From the NCBI GenBank assembly GCA_947630795.1, contig CANRJC010000002.1, positions 86,146 through 150,145 on the forward strand: a stretch of 64,000 bases of DNA. Reading direction: 5' to 3'. A program made the translations under genes and the position numbers. Within the stretch, counting starts at the first letter, position 1, and every line of letters starts with the position of its first letter. The notes beneath the pieces were generated by a model. That model saw only the letters and a program-made list of their open reading frames with translations. It searched no databases and was not told the DNA's origin. Below, in pieces: positions 28,974-38,264 of the stretch. The stretch is from an uncultured Phascolarctobacterium sp. (GTDB lineage: Bacteria > Bacillota > Negativicutes > Acidaminococcales > Acidaminococcaceae).

Positions 28974-29008
28974 TTGACAGAAACGACTCAGGATAGTACA
29001 ATGTACTA
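28974..29008 (+). promoter_or_regulatory. Promoter with palindromic operator of the relBE-type pair
   Basis: TTGACA (28974-28979), 17-bp spacer, TACAAT (28997-29002). A perfect palindrome TAGTAC-AAT-GTACTA (28994-29008) covers the -10 box. This is the expected place for autorepression by the antitoxin or the complex. Confidence 0.8.
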
Positions 29009-29025
29009 CAGAAAGGAGTGATACA

Positions 29026-29247
29026 ATGAGCTTTTCGATCAGAATGACTCCGGAAGAAAAACTCCTCGCCGAAAGTTACGCAAAGCTTCACTCCGTCTCT
29101 GTGGGGGAAGCCATCAAAAGAGCTTTTTTCAAACAGTTGGAGGACGAATACGACATCTCTGTCGCCGCCGAAGCTTATGAAGAATATGTGGCCGGCGGCA
29201 AAAAGAGCCGTCCCGTGGAAGAACTGTGGAAAGAGCTTGACCTATGA
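29026..29247 (+). CDS. RelB-like ribbon-helix-helix antitoxin (DUF6290 type)
   Basis: A 73-residue antitoxin. The N-terminal ribbon-helix-helix (MSFSIRMTPEEKLLAESYAK) binds DNA, and the acidic C-terminal tail (residues about 40-73) would wrap the toxin. AGGAG sits 8 nt before the ATG. The stop overlaps the toxin ATG by four bases (ATGA), which couples their translation. The palindromic operator upstream fits autoregulation. Confidence 0.88.
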   Translation: MSFSIRMTPEEKLLAESYAKLHSVSVGEAIKRAFFKQLEDEYDISVAAEAYEEYVAGGKKSRPVEELWKELDL

Positions 29248-29513
29248 GTTTTCGTGTAGAAACGACGCCGCGCTTCGACAGAGAATTCAAGAAACTTGAC
29301 CGCTACACACAGCTCATTATAAAAGGCTGGATGGTGAAGAACCTTATAGACGTCGATGATCCGCGCCTGCACGGAAAAGCTCTTACCGCAAACAGGAGCG
29401 GTCAATGGCGCTATAGGATAGGCGATCATCGCCTTATTTGTCAAATAGAGGACGACAGACTGGTCATTCTCGCTTTGACCGTGGGGCACAGGCGAGAAGT
29501 TTACGAGCGTTAG
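29244..29513 (+). CDS. RelE/ParE-family toxin
   Basis: An 89-residue toxin of the RelE superfamily, likely an mRNA interferase acting on the ribosome. Family features are FDREFKKLD near residue 13, the core RSGQWRYRIGDHRLICQ (about 52-68) and C-terminal GHRREVY (about 81-87), where the basic and Tyr residues match the RelE active-site region. It is intact and paired with the antitoxin directly upstream. ParE-type gyrase poisoning cannot be excluded from sequence alone. Confidence 0.88.
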   Translation: MSFRVETTPRFDREFKKLDRYTQLIIKGWMVKNLIDVDDPRLHGKALTANRSGQWRYRIGDHRLICQIEDDRLVILALTVGHRREVYER

Positions 29514-29620
29514 CAAGAAAGCAGAGCCTTTTAAAAGACGGGCAGCGATAAATTTCGCTGCTATCTTTTTCTTCCGAGAAATAACAGGTGCTTTTGCAGG
29601 AAAGTTTGACGCAGGTCCTG

Positions 29621-29649
29621 TTGACTTTCGCCTTCGACCTTGTTACAAT
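29621..29649 (+). promoter_or_regulatory. Promoter of the rpn-linked RNA, copy 2
   Basis: TTGACT (29621-29626), 17-bp spacer, TACAAT (29644-29649). About 50 bp upstream of it are shared with copy 3 but not with copy 1. Confidence 0.8.
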
Positions 29650-29655
29650 AAAGAT

Positions 29656-29827
29656 GCTTTGATCGATCGTCGATCTCGAAATGGGAGAGGCGGGACCGCA
29701 AGGGCTCAGCCCTCGTTGTTTGCGGTACAAACGAATAGAGTAACGATCTGGCCGCTCACCGACAGCGGGATAGAAAACAGTCGGACCGAAGTGAGCACGT
29801 CCTTCGCCAATGGCGAGGGACTTTTTG
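29656..29827 (+). ncRNA. Candidate structured small RNA upstream of rpn, copy 2
   Basis: Same architecture as copy 1: CCGCAA/TTGCGG helix with GGGC-TCA-GCCC, GTTTG/CAAAC, GCTCACCGAC/GTCGG..GTGAGC, ending in the terminator CCTTCGCC-AAT-GGCGAGGG plus CTTTTTG. Here a palindromic repeat has been inserted between this terminator and the rpn promoter, so the RNA unit and the rpn gene are physically separable. Confidence 0.65.
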
Positions 29828-29833
29828 TTTTCT

Positions 29834-29930
29834 GTCGCACGCCTAACGCTTCGACAGGCTCAGTGACCGGCGATATACATCCTGCGACCCTCAGCGGGCG
29901 CTACATGAGCTCAGCGCAGCAGCTAAGTCG
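29834..29930. repeat. Interspersed palindromic repeat, copy 3 (inside the rpn upstream region)
   Basis: Reads CACGCCTAACGCTTCGACA, GGCTCAGTGACCGGCGATA and CTCAGCGGGCGC. It replaces the spacer seen between RNA terminator and rpn promoter in copies 1 and 3, which shows that these repeats are or were mobile. Confidence 0.75.
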
Positions 29931-29950
29931 CAAGTTTTTCTTCTCATTTT

Positions 29951-29992
29951 GCCCCTAAAAATGTATAATAAAAGTACGGTCACATCAGGGGC
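29951..29992 (+). promoter_or_regulatory. rpn promoter with inverted repeat, copy 2
   Basis: TATAAT (29964-29969) is enclosed by GCCCCT (29951-29956) and AGGGGC (29987-29992), a perfect 6-bp inverted repeat. Confidence 0.6.
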
Positions 29993-30031
29993 AAGGTGAG
30001 CAAAATAAAAAAGCAAAAGGAGGAAAAGCCT

Positions 30032-30913
30032 ATGCCCCACATGAAAAGAACCGTAAAAGACAGTGTCTTCACTTATCTTTTTCAAGACCCGCAGTACACG
30101 TTGCAGCTCTATAAGTCGCTGCACGGCGAAGATGACGGCGTCGAAGAGAAAGACATCGAATTGATCACACTGACCAATGTCTTGGTCGATGACATCTACA
30201 ACGACTTGGGCTTTTTGGTGAAAGACAGGCTGATCGTTTTAGTGGAGGCTCAGTCCACATTTTCTCGGAACATCGCCTATCGTATGCTGCTTTACATGAC
30301 AGCAACTTTTAATGCCTACGCCGACAGAGAAAAGATGGACAGCCACTCGCATAAAGATCTGCACTTCCCTCATGCGGAGTTATATGTTATCTACACGGGG
30401 GAGGGAGAAGTCCCCGATGTCTGTCGATTTTCGGATCTGTGCGAAAAAGGGAAAGATGAAGAAGATGTAGATGTAGAAACGAGAGTTCATGTACTGCGGG
30501 GAGATGCCGCCGACAAAAACGACATCGTGAGGCAGTATGTGCGCTTTTGCAAGATAGCCGACGAAGAGCGGCGCAAAGGCGGCCCCACGGTGAAAACTGT
30601 AGAGAGGATCATCGACCGCTGTATCGAAGAAGGAGTGCTGCCAGTTTTTTTGGCGTCACGCAGGAGGGAGGTAGAGGATATGATGGTAGTATTGTTCGAT
30701 GAAAAGAAAGTAAGAGAGATTCACGAGTACAATGTGCGCAAAGATGCACTGGAAGAAGGAGTAGAGAAAGGCAGAGACGAGGGCATCGCGGCCATGGTCG
30801 CCACATTGAAAAGGCTTGCCTTGGCGAAAACCGCAGTGGTTCAGGAACTTATCAGAAGCTTTCACCTTTCTCCTCAAGCTGCCGAGGCGAAGGTGGAGCA
30901 GTATTGGGATTGA
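30032..30913 (+). CDS. rpn: Rpn-family recombination-promoting nuclease / putative transposase, copy 2
   Basis: A 293-residue close paralogue of the proteins at 20281 and 57710, with the same PD-(D/E)XK core (NDLGF ... LVEAQ). It differs mainly at the C-terminus: the Gly-Arg-Ala-Glu repeat is reduced to GRDEG and the last about 30 residues (KRLALAKTAVVQELIRSF) have diverged. The ATG at 30032 follows AAAGGAGGA. It forms the right flank of the island holding hsdMSR and the toxin-antitoxin pair. Confidence 0.88.
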   Translation: MPHMKRTVKDSVFTYLFQDPQYTLQLYKSLHGEDDGVEEKDIELITLTNVLVDDIYNDLGFLVKDRLIVLVEAQSTFSRNIAYRMLLYMTATFNAYADREKMDSHSHKDLHFPHAELYVIYTGEGEVPDVCRFSDLCEKGKDEEDVDVETRVHVLRGDAADKNDIVRQYVRFCKIADEERRKGGPTVKTVERIIDRCIEEGVLPVFLASRRREVEDMMVVLFDEKKVREIHEYNVRKDALEEGVEKGRDEGIAAMVATLKRLALAKTAVVQELIRSFHLSPQAAEAKVEQYWD

Positions 30914-30941
30914 AAAGATCGAACAAAAAAGCAAAATGATC

Positions 30942-30964
30942 GGGGACGCACATTTGCGTCCCTC
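30942..30964 (+). terminator. Terminator after rpn copy 2
   Basis: GGGGACGC-ACATTT-GCGTCCC hairpin with a short pyrimidine tail. Confidence 0.6.
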
Positions 30965-30992
30965 TCGCCCCTGCCTTGCGGCCGGGGCTTAT

Positions 30993-31058
30993 TTAGTTTG
31001 GAATGTGGAGTGAGGAGTGCGGAGCTTATTGAGTTTGGAGTGTGGAGTGTGGAGTTTA
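30993..31058 (+). repeat. Heptamer tandem tract (GTGGAGT type)
   Basis: GTTTGGA, GTGTGGA and GTGAGGA heptamers repeated with short interruptions, directly 3' of rpn copy 2. Confidence 0.7.
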
Positions 31059-31165
31059 TCGCCGGTCATTGAGCTTGTCGAAATGCCCGGCGCAGCAGAG
31101 CTCAACGGGCGGGAGTTCGTTGCCCGGCTCGAGCAGAGCTCAGTGTACGGATGCTTCTCATATAC
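31059..31165. repeat. Interspersed palindromic repeat, copy 4
   Basis: Contains CGCCGGTCATTGAGCTTGTCG, AATGCCCGGCGCAGCAGA and CCCGGCTCGAGCAGAGCTC. Downstream (31166-31307) are the AGAAAAAGAGAAGGCGGCG block, an inverted repeat AAGGGCCCT...AAGGGCCCTT and an A/T-rich stretch with TAGAAT, probably the smc promoter. Confidence 0.7.
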
Positions 31166-31307
31166 TTCTTATGTAAGAAGAAAAAGAGAAGGCGGCGTGC
31201 CGGCCGCGGGCAAGGGCCCTGCGCAAATTTTAACTGTACTGCAAGGGCCCTTTTATGATAGAATAAAACGGATATGAAATAAAAAAGAAAGAGGCCTGCA
31301 ACTCTTT

Positions 31308-34300
31308 ATGCGTTTGAGATCATTTAAAACTTACGGCTTCAAATCTTTTGCCGACAAGACCGAGCTGACCTTCGATCAAGGCATCACCGCCATCGTGGGC
31401 CCCAACGGCAGCGGCAAGAGCAATGTGGCCGAAGCCATCCGCTGGGTGATGGGCGAGCAAAGCGCCAAATATCTGCGGGGCAGCAAAATGGAAGACGTCA
31501 TCTTCTCCGGCAGCGGGCAGCGCCGGGCCCTAGGCATGGCCGAAGTGGAGCTGTGTTTGGATAACAGCGATCATCAATTGCCCCTGGACTTCGACGAAGT
31601 GCTGCTCACCCGCAGGCTGTACCGCAGCGGCGACAGCGAATATGCCATCAACAAAAAAGCCTGCCGTTTAAAAGACATCGTGGACCTTTTGGCCGACACC
31701 GGTCTCGGCAAAGGCTCTATGTCCAACATCGGGCAAAACCGCATCAGCGAGATCTTAGACAGCCGCCCCGAAGAGCGGCGGGCCCTGTTCGAAGAAGCGG
31801 CGGGCATCGCCAAATTCCGCCTGCGAAAAAAAGAAGCCTTGCACCGTTTGGACACCACCGCCGCCAATATGCAGCGCATCGCCGATATCAAAAGCGAAGT
31901 GGAGCGGCAGGTGGAGCCTTTGCGGGAGGCTGCGGCCAAGGCGGAAGAATTCAACAGCCTCAGCGCCCGCCTGCGGGGGGTGCGCCTCACCGCCCTGCTG
32001 CGCAAAGTGGACAACATCCAGAGCCTCAGAGAGAAGTCGGCCCGGCAAAAGGCCGCTTTGGAAGATCGATCGGCCCGGGCTGCCGCCGAATTGGCCGCCA
32101 AAGAAGCAGCAGCCGCCGGCGCCCGCCAAAATTTGGACGCTCTCACCGCCGACTTGGACGAATTGCACGAGCGGGCCTTGGTGAAAGAAAGAGAGATAGA
32201 GAGCAACAACGGCCGGCTGAAGGTGCTGGAAGAAAGAAAGAGCCAAAGCAGCGCCCAGATCGAGCGTTTGAAAGAGCGGGGCGCCAAGAACGCGGCCCAA
32301 CAGGCTGCTCAGGAGCAACTGTGCCGCGAGGCCGAGGCCGCTTGGGCCAAGGCCGAAGAAGAAAGCAAAAAAGCGGCGGCAACCGTGCAGGAATTGAGCG
32401 CCGCCAAAGAAGAGAGCAGCGCCCGTTTGGCAGCGGCCCGCAGGGAAGAAGAAGAACGGCGGGACGCTTTCTTCGCCGACACTCGGGAGCTTTTAGAGCA
32501 GCGCAACCGCCTCACCGCCTTGGAGCACGAGCAGGAGCAGCGCCGCCGGCAGCGGGAAGCTTTGAAGGAAGACATCGACGCTCTGCAGGAAGAGAGCAAG
32601 AACGCTGCGCAAAACTACAACGACCTTTTGGAGAAGCAGAGCCGCTGCCGCTTGGACGGTCAGCAGGCTTTGAAAGAGTATAACGAGCAGCGGGCGCGGC
32701 TGCAGGAAGCCCGGGCCGAGGCCGAGGCCCTGGGGAAAAAGCAGCGGGAAGCCCAAGGCCGTTTGGCTGCGGCGTCCGGCCGGGAAGAAGCTCTGCGCCG
32801 TCTGCAGGACGCCTTCGAAGGCTTCGGCTACGGCAGCCGCAACATTTTGAAGGCGAAGGAGCCGTGGCGGGAAAAGGTGCTGGGGGCCGTGGCCCAATTG
32901 GTGAACACCCAAGCCGCCTACGTCACCGCCATCGAGACCGCCTTGGGAGAGGCCGCCCAAAATTTGGTGACGAAGGACACTGCCGCCGCCAAAGCAGCCA
33001 TCGCCTATTTGAAAAAGACCGACGGAGGCAGGGCCACCCTGCTGCCCTTGGACATTGTGGAAGCCCGCCGTCCCCGCCCCGACGAGCAGCGTTTGGCCCA
33101 ATTGCCCGGTATCGTGGGCTTCGCTCAAAACTTGGTGACCTATCCCGCCGAGGCCGAGCCCGCCGTGGCCTTCCTCTTGGGGCGAGTGCTGGTGGCCGAG
33201 AACTTAGACGCCGCCTTGAACGCCGCCAAAGCCGGCCGCTATCGTCTGCGGGCGGTGACTTTAGCCGGCGACACCGTGAATTTGGGGGGCAGCCTCACCG
33301 GCGGCAGCAAAAAACAGCGGGAAGGCTATCTCAGCCGCGCCCTGGAGATCGAGACCGCCGCCCAAGAAGCAGCGGCTCGGCGAGAAGAAGTGCTGGCCCT
33401 GCAGGAAGAGCAGGAAGCCAACGAGGAGCAGGCCCGGGGCCTTGACGAAAAAGCCGCCGCCGCCTCTGCAAGAGTTGACCGCCTTTCTCTTTTATATAAG
33501 GAACAGGAGCAGGAGCTGAAGCGCCTCGCCCACGTCAAAGAAGAGAGCGACGCCAAAATGTCGGAGCTTTTGGAGCGGCGTTCTGCTTTGGCCAACGAAT
33601 ATCTGGCTAAAAGAGACGAAGTGAAAGAATTGAAGGCCGCTCTCGGCGGCTTGGAAGAGCGGGACGAAGCCGGCAAAGAGACCATGGCCGCTTTGAAGAA
33701 GACTTTGGCCCATTTGGGCAGCGAAGTGACGGCTTTGGAGAATCGCTTGGCCGATGCTCAGGCCGCGGCCGGGGCCGGCAGCGAAAAGAGCAAGTATCTG
33801 GCTCAGCGTTTGCAAGACTTGCAAGCGGCGCTGCAGGAACTGCAGGCTGCGCAAAAACAGGACGAAAAAGAAAGAGAACGCTTGGGGCAAGTGCTGGACG
33901 AGTGCGACGAAGAAGCAGAGAAAATAAGGCTGGCTTCTAGCATAATACTAGCTGATATCAAGCGATTGACCGTCGGCAAAGAAGATTTCCTACGGCAGCG
34001 CAACGAAGCCAACGATGCGCTCGCGGCAGCGGAAGCGGCGGTGGCAGAGGCCCGCAAAGAGGCAGAGCTCACAGAAGGGAAGCTGCAGCGTTTGGCGGTA
34101 GATACCGCTTGGCAGGACGCCGACTATCAGCACGCACTGGAAGAATTGGCGAAAGACTATAAGCTCAGCGAGGCCGAGGCCCGCATGGAAGACACCGGCC
34201 TTTGGGCGCAGACCGGCGACCGCGAGCTTCATAAAGAAGAGAATCGCTTGGAAGTGGCCATCGCCAACTTGGGCCCCGTGAACCCCTCCGCCCCCGCTGA

Positions 34301-34871
34301 ATATGCGGCGGTGAAGGAGAGGAGCGAATTTTTGAACAAACAGTACGGCGACTTGGAGAGCGCCAAAGGCGAATTGGAAGGGATCATCGGCCGCATCGAC
34401 AAGGGGATGAAACAGCGCTTCGGCGCCGCCTTCGCCGAGATCAACACCCATTTTGCCGCCTGCTACGCCAAATTGTTCGGGGGCGGCACCGCCCGCCTCT
34501 CTTTGAGCGAACCGGAGGACAGTTTGAACAGCGGCATCGAGATCGAAGCTCAGCCCCCGGGGAAGAAGCTCACCAGCCTCGCACCTTTGAGCGGCGGCGA
34601 ACGGGCCCTCACGGTCATCGCTCTCCTCTTCGCTCTTTTGAGCTATCGCCCCGCCCCCTTCTGCATCTTAGACGAGATCGACGCCGCCTTAGACGATGCC
34701 AACATCGACCGTTTCGCCGGCTTTTTGCGCGATTATTCCGCCGGCACCCAATTCATCGTCATCACCCACCGCAAAGGCACCATGGAGAAGGCCGACATCA
34801 TGTACGGCGTAACTATGGAAGAGAGCGGCGTGTCCAAGATGCTCTCGGTGAAGATCAATGCAAAGGAGTGA
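31308..34871 (+). CDS. smc: Chromosome segregation protein SMC
   Basis: Full-length 1187-residue SMC ATPase, which organises and segregates the chromosome with ScpA and ScpB. The Walker [10 protein letters not shown] (about 32-40) is N-terminal. Long coiled coils (about 170-500 and 670-1020) flank a hinge (about 515-650, [17 protein letters not shown]). The C-terminal head has signature [10 protein letters not shown] (about 1094) and Walker [14 protein letters not shown] (about 1119). It is followed after only 4 bp by ftsY, the usual Firmicutes order. Confidence 0.96.
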   Translation: MRLRSFKTYGFKSFADKTELTFDQGITAIVGPNGSGKSNVAEAIRWVMGEQSAKYLRGSKMEDVIFSGSGQRRALGMAEVELCLDNSDHQLPLDFDEVLLTRRLYRSGDSEYAINKKACRLKDIVDLLADTGLGKGSMSNIGQNRISEILDSRPEERRALFEEAAGIAKFRLRKKEALHRLDTTAANMQRIADIKSEVERQVEPLREAAAKAEEFNSLSARLRGVRLTALLRKVDNIQSLREKSARQKAALEDRSARAAAELAAKEAAAAGARQNLDALTADLDELHERALVKEREIESNNGRLKVLEERKSQSSAQIERLKERGAKNAAQQAAQEQLCREAEAAWAKAEEESKKAAATVQELSAAKEESSARLAAARREEEERRDAFFADTRELLEQRNRLTALEHEQEQRRRQREALKEDIDALQEESKNAAQNYNDLLEKQSRCRLDGQQALKEYNEQRARLQEARAEAEALGKKQREAQGRLAAASGREEALRRLQDAFEGFGYGSRNILKAKEPWREKVLGAVAQLVNTQAAYVTAIETALGEAAQNLVTKDTAAAKAAIAYLKKTDGGRATLLPLDIVEARRPRPDEQRLAQLPGIVGFAQNLVTYPAEAEPAVAFLLGRVLVAENLDAALNAAKAGRYRLRAVTLAGDTVNLGGSLTGGSKKQREGYLSRALEIETAAQEAAARREEVLALQEEQEANEEQARGLDEKAAAASARVDRLSLLYKEQEQELKRLAHVKEESDAKMSELLERRSALANEYLAKRDEVKELKAALGGLEERDEAGKETMAALKKTLAHLGSEVTALENRLADAQAAAGAGSEKSKYLAQRLQDLQAALQELQAAQKQDEKERERLGQVLDECDEEAEKIRLASSIILADIKRLTVGKEDFLRQRNEANDALAAAEAAVAEARKEAELTEGKLQRLAVDTAWQDADYQHALEELAKDYKLSEAEARMEDTGLWAQTGDRELHKEENRLEVAIANLGPVNPSAPAEYAAVKERSEFLNKQYGDLESAKGELEGIIGRIDKGMKQRFGAAFAEINTHFAACYAKLFGGGTARLSLSEPEDSLNSGIEIEAQPPGKKLTSLAPLSGGERALTVIALLFALLSYRPAPFCILDEIDAALDDANIDRFAGFLRDYSAGTQFIVITHRKGTMEKADIMYGVTMEESGVSKMLSVKINAKE

Positions 34872-34875
34872 CAGC

Positions 34876-35787
34876 ATGAGCTTTTTCGATCGCTTGAAGG
34901 ACGGGCTGAGCAACACCCGCCGCAACTTTACCGACCGCATTCGCGAACTGGCAGGGCTGGCCGCCCCCATCGACGAGGACCTGCTGGAAGAATTGGAAAT
35001 GATCCTTTTGGGCGCAGACGTGGGCGTGAGCACCACCCAAAAATTGCTGGACGCCATCCGCACTGCCGCCCGCAAAAAAGAGATAGCAGACAGCAGCGAA
35101 GTGCTGCCCTTTTTGAAAAAATATCTCACTGAGCTGCTGCGGGAGGAGGGGCAGCGCACACGCATCGGCCACAAGCCCACCGTCATCTTGGTGGTGGGGG
35201 TGAACGGCGTGGGCAAGACCACCACCATCGGCAAGCTGGCCAACTATTTCGGCCTCTTCAAATATAAGGTGCTCATCGCCGCCGCCGATACCTTCAGGGC
35301 CGCTGCCGCCGAGCAACTGTGCGTGTGGGGCGAGAGGGCAGGCTGCGAAGTGATCAGGCACGGTGAGGGTGCCGACCCCGCCGCCGTAGTGTTCGACGGC
35401 ATGAAGGCCGCCATCGCCCGCAAGGCGGACATCCTCTTCATCGACACCGCCGGCCGCCTTCACAACAAGGCCAACCTCATGAACGAATTGAGCAAGATCC
35501 ACCGGGTCATCAAGCGGGAGATCCCCGACGCGCCTCACGAAACTTTTCTGGTGCTGGACGCCACTACGGGGCAGAACGCCATCGCTCAGTCCAAAGTTTT
35601 CACCGAGACCGCCCACGTCACCGGGGTGGTGCTCACCAAATTGGACGGCACCGCCAAGGGAGGCGTGGTGATAGCCATCAAAGAAGAACTGGGCCTGCCG
35701 GTGAAATGGATAGGCATCGGGGAAGGGCTGATGGACTTCCGCCCCTTCGAGCCGGAAAAATTCGTGGAAGCGCTCTTCGAGAAGTAA
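34876..35787 (+). CDS. ftsY: Signal recognition particle receptor FtsY
   Basis: A 303-residue SRP receptor GTPase. It has only a short N-terminal region before the N domain, so it lacks the long acidic A domain of E. coli FtsY, as in many Firmicutes. The G domain has GVNGVGKTTT (about 109), DTAGRLHNK (about 192) and TKLDGTAKGG (about 254). The ATG at 34876 follows GGAG; the in-frame start 18 nt earlier would overlap smc. It works with Ffh (36574) in co-translational membrane targeting. Confidence 0.95.
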   Translation: MSFFDRLKDGLSNTRRNFTDRIRELAGLAAPIDEDLLEELEMILLGADVGVSTTQKLLDAIRTAARKKEIADSSEVLPFLKKYLTELLREEGQRTRIGHKPTVILVVGVNGVGKTTTIGKLANYFGLFKYKVLIAAADTFRAAAAEQLCVWGERAGCEVIRHGEGADPAAVVFDGMKAAIARKADILFIDTAGRLHNKANLMNELSKIHRVIKREIPDAPHETFLVLDATTGQNAIAQSKVFTETAHVTGVVLTKLDGTAKGGVVIAIKEELGLPVKWIGIGEGLMDFRPFEPEKFVEALFEK

Positions 35788-36127
35788 AAAGCAAAACGTC
35801 TGCTTGTAAGTGCGAGAGAAAAGCTTGAGCGTGACGAAGAGTTTGCCTGCAAAGTCCTGATAAAACAGAAAAGCATTCGCAAACGCTCCCGGGAGCAAAG
35901 TCCGAGCTATAAAAGAAAACGCCCGCGTAAAAAAGCAGAGCACACCCTTGAAACGTCGGCCCGAAAGCTCCGAGCACACGCTGTAAAAACCCCGATCTAA
36001 AAAAGCAGAGCGCTGCGGGAAAAGTTTGCGTAAAAACGCAGAGCGCTCCGAAAAACCCTCGAGCAAAAAAATTTACGCGAAAAAGAGCGTGCGCAAATAT
36101 TATGGGAGGGCAGCCAAGTAAAAATAC
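35788..36127. other. Intergenic stretch with repeated GCAGAGC motifs
   Basis: A 340-bp purine-rich gap. AAAAAAGCAGAGC occurs twice (about 35933 and 36000) and AAAAACGCAGAGCGCTCCG once (about 36032), with other degenerate relatives, as if built from decayed tandem units. The minus frame is open across it but runs on antisense to ftsY with no start site, so I see no gene. No riboswitch was recognised. Confidence 0.5.
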
Positions 36128-36156
36128 TTGACAGCCCTCTTTCTTTATTTTATAAT
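36128..36156 (+). promoter_or_regulatory. Promoter of the ylxM-ffh-rpsP-trmD operon
   Basis: Consensus TTGACA (36128-36133), 17-bp spacer, TATAAT (36151-36156). Transcription should start near 36163, shortly before ylxM. Confidence 0.88.
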
Positions 36157-36176
36157 GGCAGATGTTGAAGAGAGAG

Positions 36177-36533
36177 ATGCCTATGTCTTTGGAAAACGGA
36201 CTGGACCAGCGGCTGCGTTTGGCTCGCCTCTGCGATATCTACGGCGGCCTTTTGACCCCCAAGCAGCAGGACTGCCTGCGCCTTTTGGTGTATGAAGATC
36301 TGTCCCTGAGAGAAGCGGGGGAAGAACTGGGAGTGTCCCGCCAAGCGGTGTACGATCTTGTGCGGCGGGTGGAGCAGACCTTGGAGCGCTTCGAAGGGAA
36401 GCTTCGCCTTTTAGAGCGGCGCACGCAGATGGAAGATGAATTGCGGCAAGCGGCCCAGCTGGTGCGCAAGGGAGAAGGGGCCGCGGCCCTGGCTCTTTTG
36501 GAGAAGTGGAGCGGCGCCGCCCGCGGCGAGTGA
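36177..36533 (+). CDS. ylxM: YlxM/p13-like DNA-binding protein
   Basis: A 118-residue UPF0122 protein with a sigma70 region 4-like helix-turn-helix (EDLSLREAGEELGVSRQAVYD, split by the turn near residue 54). YlxM interacts with the SRP system and is encoded before ffh in most Firmicutes. The promoter places the transcript start at about 36163, so the ATG at 36162 is excluded; 36177 and 36183 are possible, with purine-rich GAGAGAG upstream. It is separated from ffh by 40 bp. Confidence 0.88.
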   Translation: MPMSLENGLDQRLRLARLCDIYGGLLTPKQQDCLRLLVYEDLSLREAGEELGVSRQAVYDLVRRVEQTLERFEGKLRLLERRTQMEDELRQAAQLVRKGEGAAALALLEKWSGAARGE

Positions 36534-36573
36534 AAAAAATTTCGTTTATTTTTCGTAAGATAGAGGAGAACTC

Positions 36574-37923
36574 ATGGCTTTTGAAAGTTTAGCGGAAAAA
36601 TTGCAAAAGGCCATAAAAAGTTTGCGGGGCGTGAAAAAGCTGAGCGAAGAAGACCTGAAGGCGCCTCTTCGGGAAGTGCGGCTGGCCCTTTTGGAGGCCG
36701 ATGTCAACTTCAAAGTGGTGCGGGACTTCATCGCCCGGGTGAAAGAGCGGGCCCTGGGAGCGGAAGTGGGGGCCAACCTCACGGCCCAGCAGACCATCAT
36801 CAAGATCGTCAACGAAGAACTGATCGAACTTTTGGGCGGCAGCGAGACCAAGCTGACCGTGGCGGTGCAGCCTCCCAGCGTCTACATGCTGTGCGGCCTG
36901 CAGGGCGCAGGCAAGACCACCACCGCCGCCAAATTGGCCGCCTATTTGAAAAAGAAGAAGAACAAAAAGCCCCTCTTGGCAGCCTGCGATATCTATCGTC
37001 CCGCCGCCGTCACCCAATTAGAGGTGCTGGGGCAGCAGATAGATGTGCCCGTTTTTGCGATGGGCACGGAAGTGTCTCCTGTGGAGATCGCTCGGCAGGC
37101 CCTGGCCAAGGCCCGCTTTTTGGCCTGCGACACCGTGATCATCGATACGGCGGGCCGCCTGCACATCAACGAAGAATTGATGGAAGAGCTGCGGCAGCTG
37201 AAGGCAGCGGTGCAGCCCACGGAAAGTTTGCTGGTGGTGGACGCCATGACCGGCCAAGATGCCGTGTCGGTGGCTTCCAGCTTCAACGAACAGCTGGGCA
37301 TCGACGGCCTCATCGTCACGAAACTTGACGGCGACGCCCGGGGCGGCGCCGTGCTCAGCGTGAAGGCGGTCACCGGCAAGGCGGTGAAATTGGCGGGCAC
37401 CGGCGAAAAGCTGGATGCTTTGGAAGCCTTTCACCCGGACCGCATGGCCGGCCGCATCTTGGGCATGGGCGACGTGCTCACCCTCATCGAAAAGATCAGG
37501 GACGAGACGGATCTCGCCAAGACCATGGAGCTGGAAAAGCAGCTGCGCAAGAACGAATTCACTCTGGAACAGTTTTTGGAGCAGATGCAGCAGGTGAAGA
37601 AGCTGGGCTCGTTGGAGACCATCTTGGGCCTCATCCCCGGCATGGGGGGCCTCAGCCAAAAATTGAAAGAGGCTAACTTCGACGAAAAAGAGCTGGATAG
37701 GATCGAAGCCATCATCCGCTCCATGACCGTTCAGGAAAGACGGCGGCCGGAGATCATCAACGGCAGCCGCCGCAAACGCATCGCCGCCGGCAGCGGCATG
37801 CGGGTGCAGGACGTGAACAAGTTGCTGAAAAATTTCGAAGAGAGCCGCAAAATGATGAAGAAGATGCAAGGTGCAGCCAAGTTCGCCTCCAAAGGCGGCT
37901 TCAAACTGCCTTTCATGCATTGA
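36574..37923 (+). CDS. ffh: Signal recognition particle protein Ffh
   Basis: A 449-residue SRP54 homologue. N domain, then G domain with GLQGAGKTTTAAKLA (about 108-122), DTAGRLH (about 190) and TKLDGDARGG (about 248), then the methionine-rich M domain (about 300-445) that binds SRP RNA and signal peptides. The ATG follows GAGGAG. The SRP RNA gene was not found in the window. Confidence 0.96.
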   Translation: MAFESLAEKLQKAIKSLRGVKKLSEEDLKAPLREVRLALLEADVNFKVVRDFIARVKERALGAEVGANLTAQQTIIKIVNEELIELLGGSETKLTVAVQPPSVYMLCGLQGAGKTTTAAKLAAYLKKKKNKKPLLAACDIYRPAAVTQLEVLGQQIDVPVFAMGTEVSPVEIARQALAKARFLACDTVIIDTAGRLHINEELMEELRQLKAAVQPTESLLVVDAMTGQDAVSVASSFNEQLGIDGLIVTKLDGDARGGAVLSVKAVTGKAVKLAGTGEKLDALEAFHPDRMAGRILGMGDVLTLIEKIRDETDLAKTMELEKQLRKNEFTLEQFLEQMQQVKKLGSLETILGLIPGMGGLSQKLKEANFDEKELDRIEAIIRSMTVQERRRPEIINGSRRKRIAAGSGMRVQDVNKLLKNFEESRKMMKKMQGAAKFASKGGFKLPFMH

Positions 37924-37955
37924 TAGATCATTAAATACATCAAGGAGGTGAAAAC

Positions 37956-38249
37956 ATGGTAAAGATCCGTTTGAAACGCATGGGCGCCAAAAAAGCTCCC
38001 TTCTACCGCATCGTCGTAGCCGATGCCCGTTCTCCCAGAGACGGCCGCTTCATCGAGAGCCTCGGCTATTATGACGCCACCACACAGCCGGCGGTAGTGA
38101 AGATCGACGGCGAGAAGGCTTTGGCTTGGTTGGGGCAGGGCGCACAGCCCACCGACACCGTAAGGTCGCTCTTCAGCAAGGAAGGCCTTATGAAGAAATT
38201 CGCCGAGGCCAAGGCAGCAGCCAAGGCCGAAGCCAAGGCTGCAAAATAA
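37956..38249 (+). CDS. rpsP: Small ribosomal subunit protein bS16
   Basis: A 97-residue bS16 ([20 protein letters not shown] at the N-terminus). The last about 20 residues are an Ala/Lys/Glu tail ([15 protein letters not shown]) longer than in most homologues. AAGGAGGTGA directly precedes the ATG, one of the strongest ribosome binding sites in the window, as expected for a ribosomal protein. Confidence 0.97.
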   Translation: MVKIRLKRMGAKKAPFYRIVVADARSPRDGRFIESLGYYDATTQPAVVKIDGEKALAWLGQGAQPTDTVRSLFSKEGLMKKFAEAKAAAKAEAKAAK

Positions 38250-38264
38250 CGAGAGGTGTTTGGC

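Noticed and set aside
34855..36066. 403-codon minus-strand frame over ftsY and the gap after it
   Set aside because: Antisense to ftsY for most of its length, without a start site; the gap part is low-complexity repeat.
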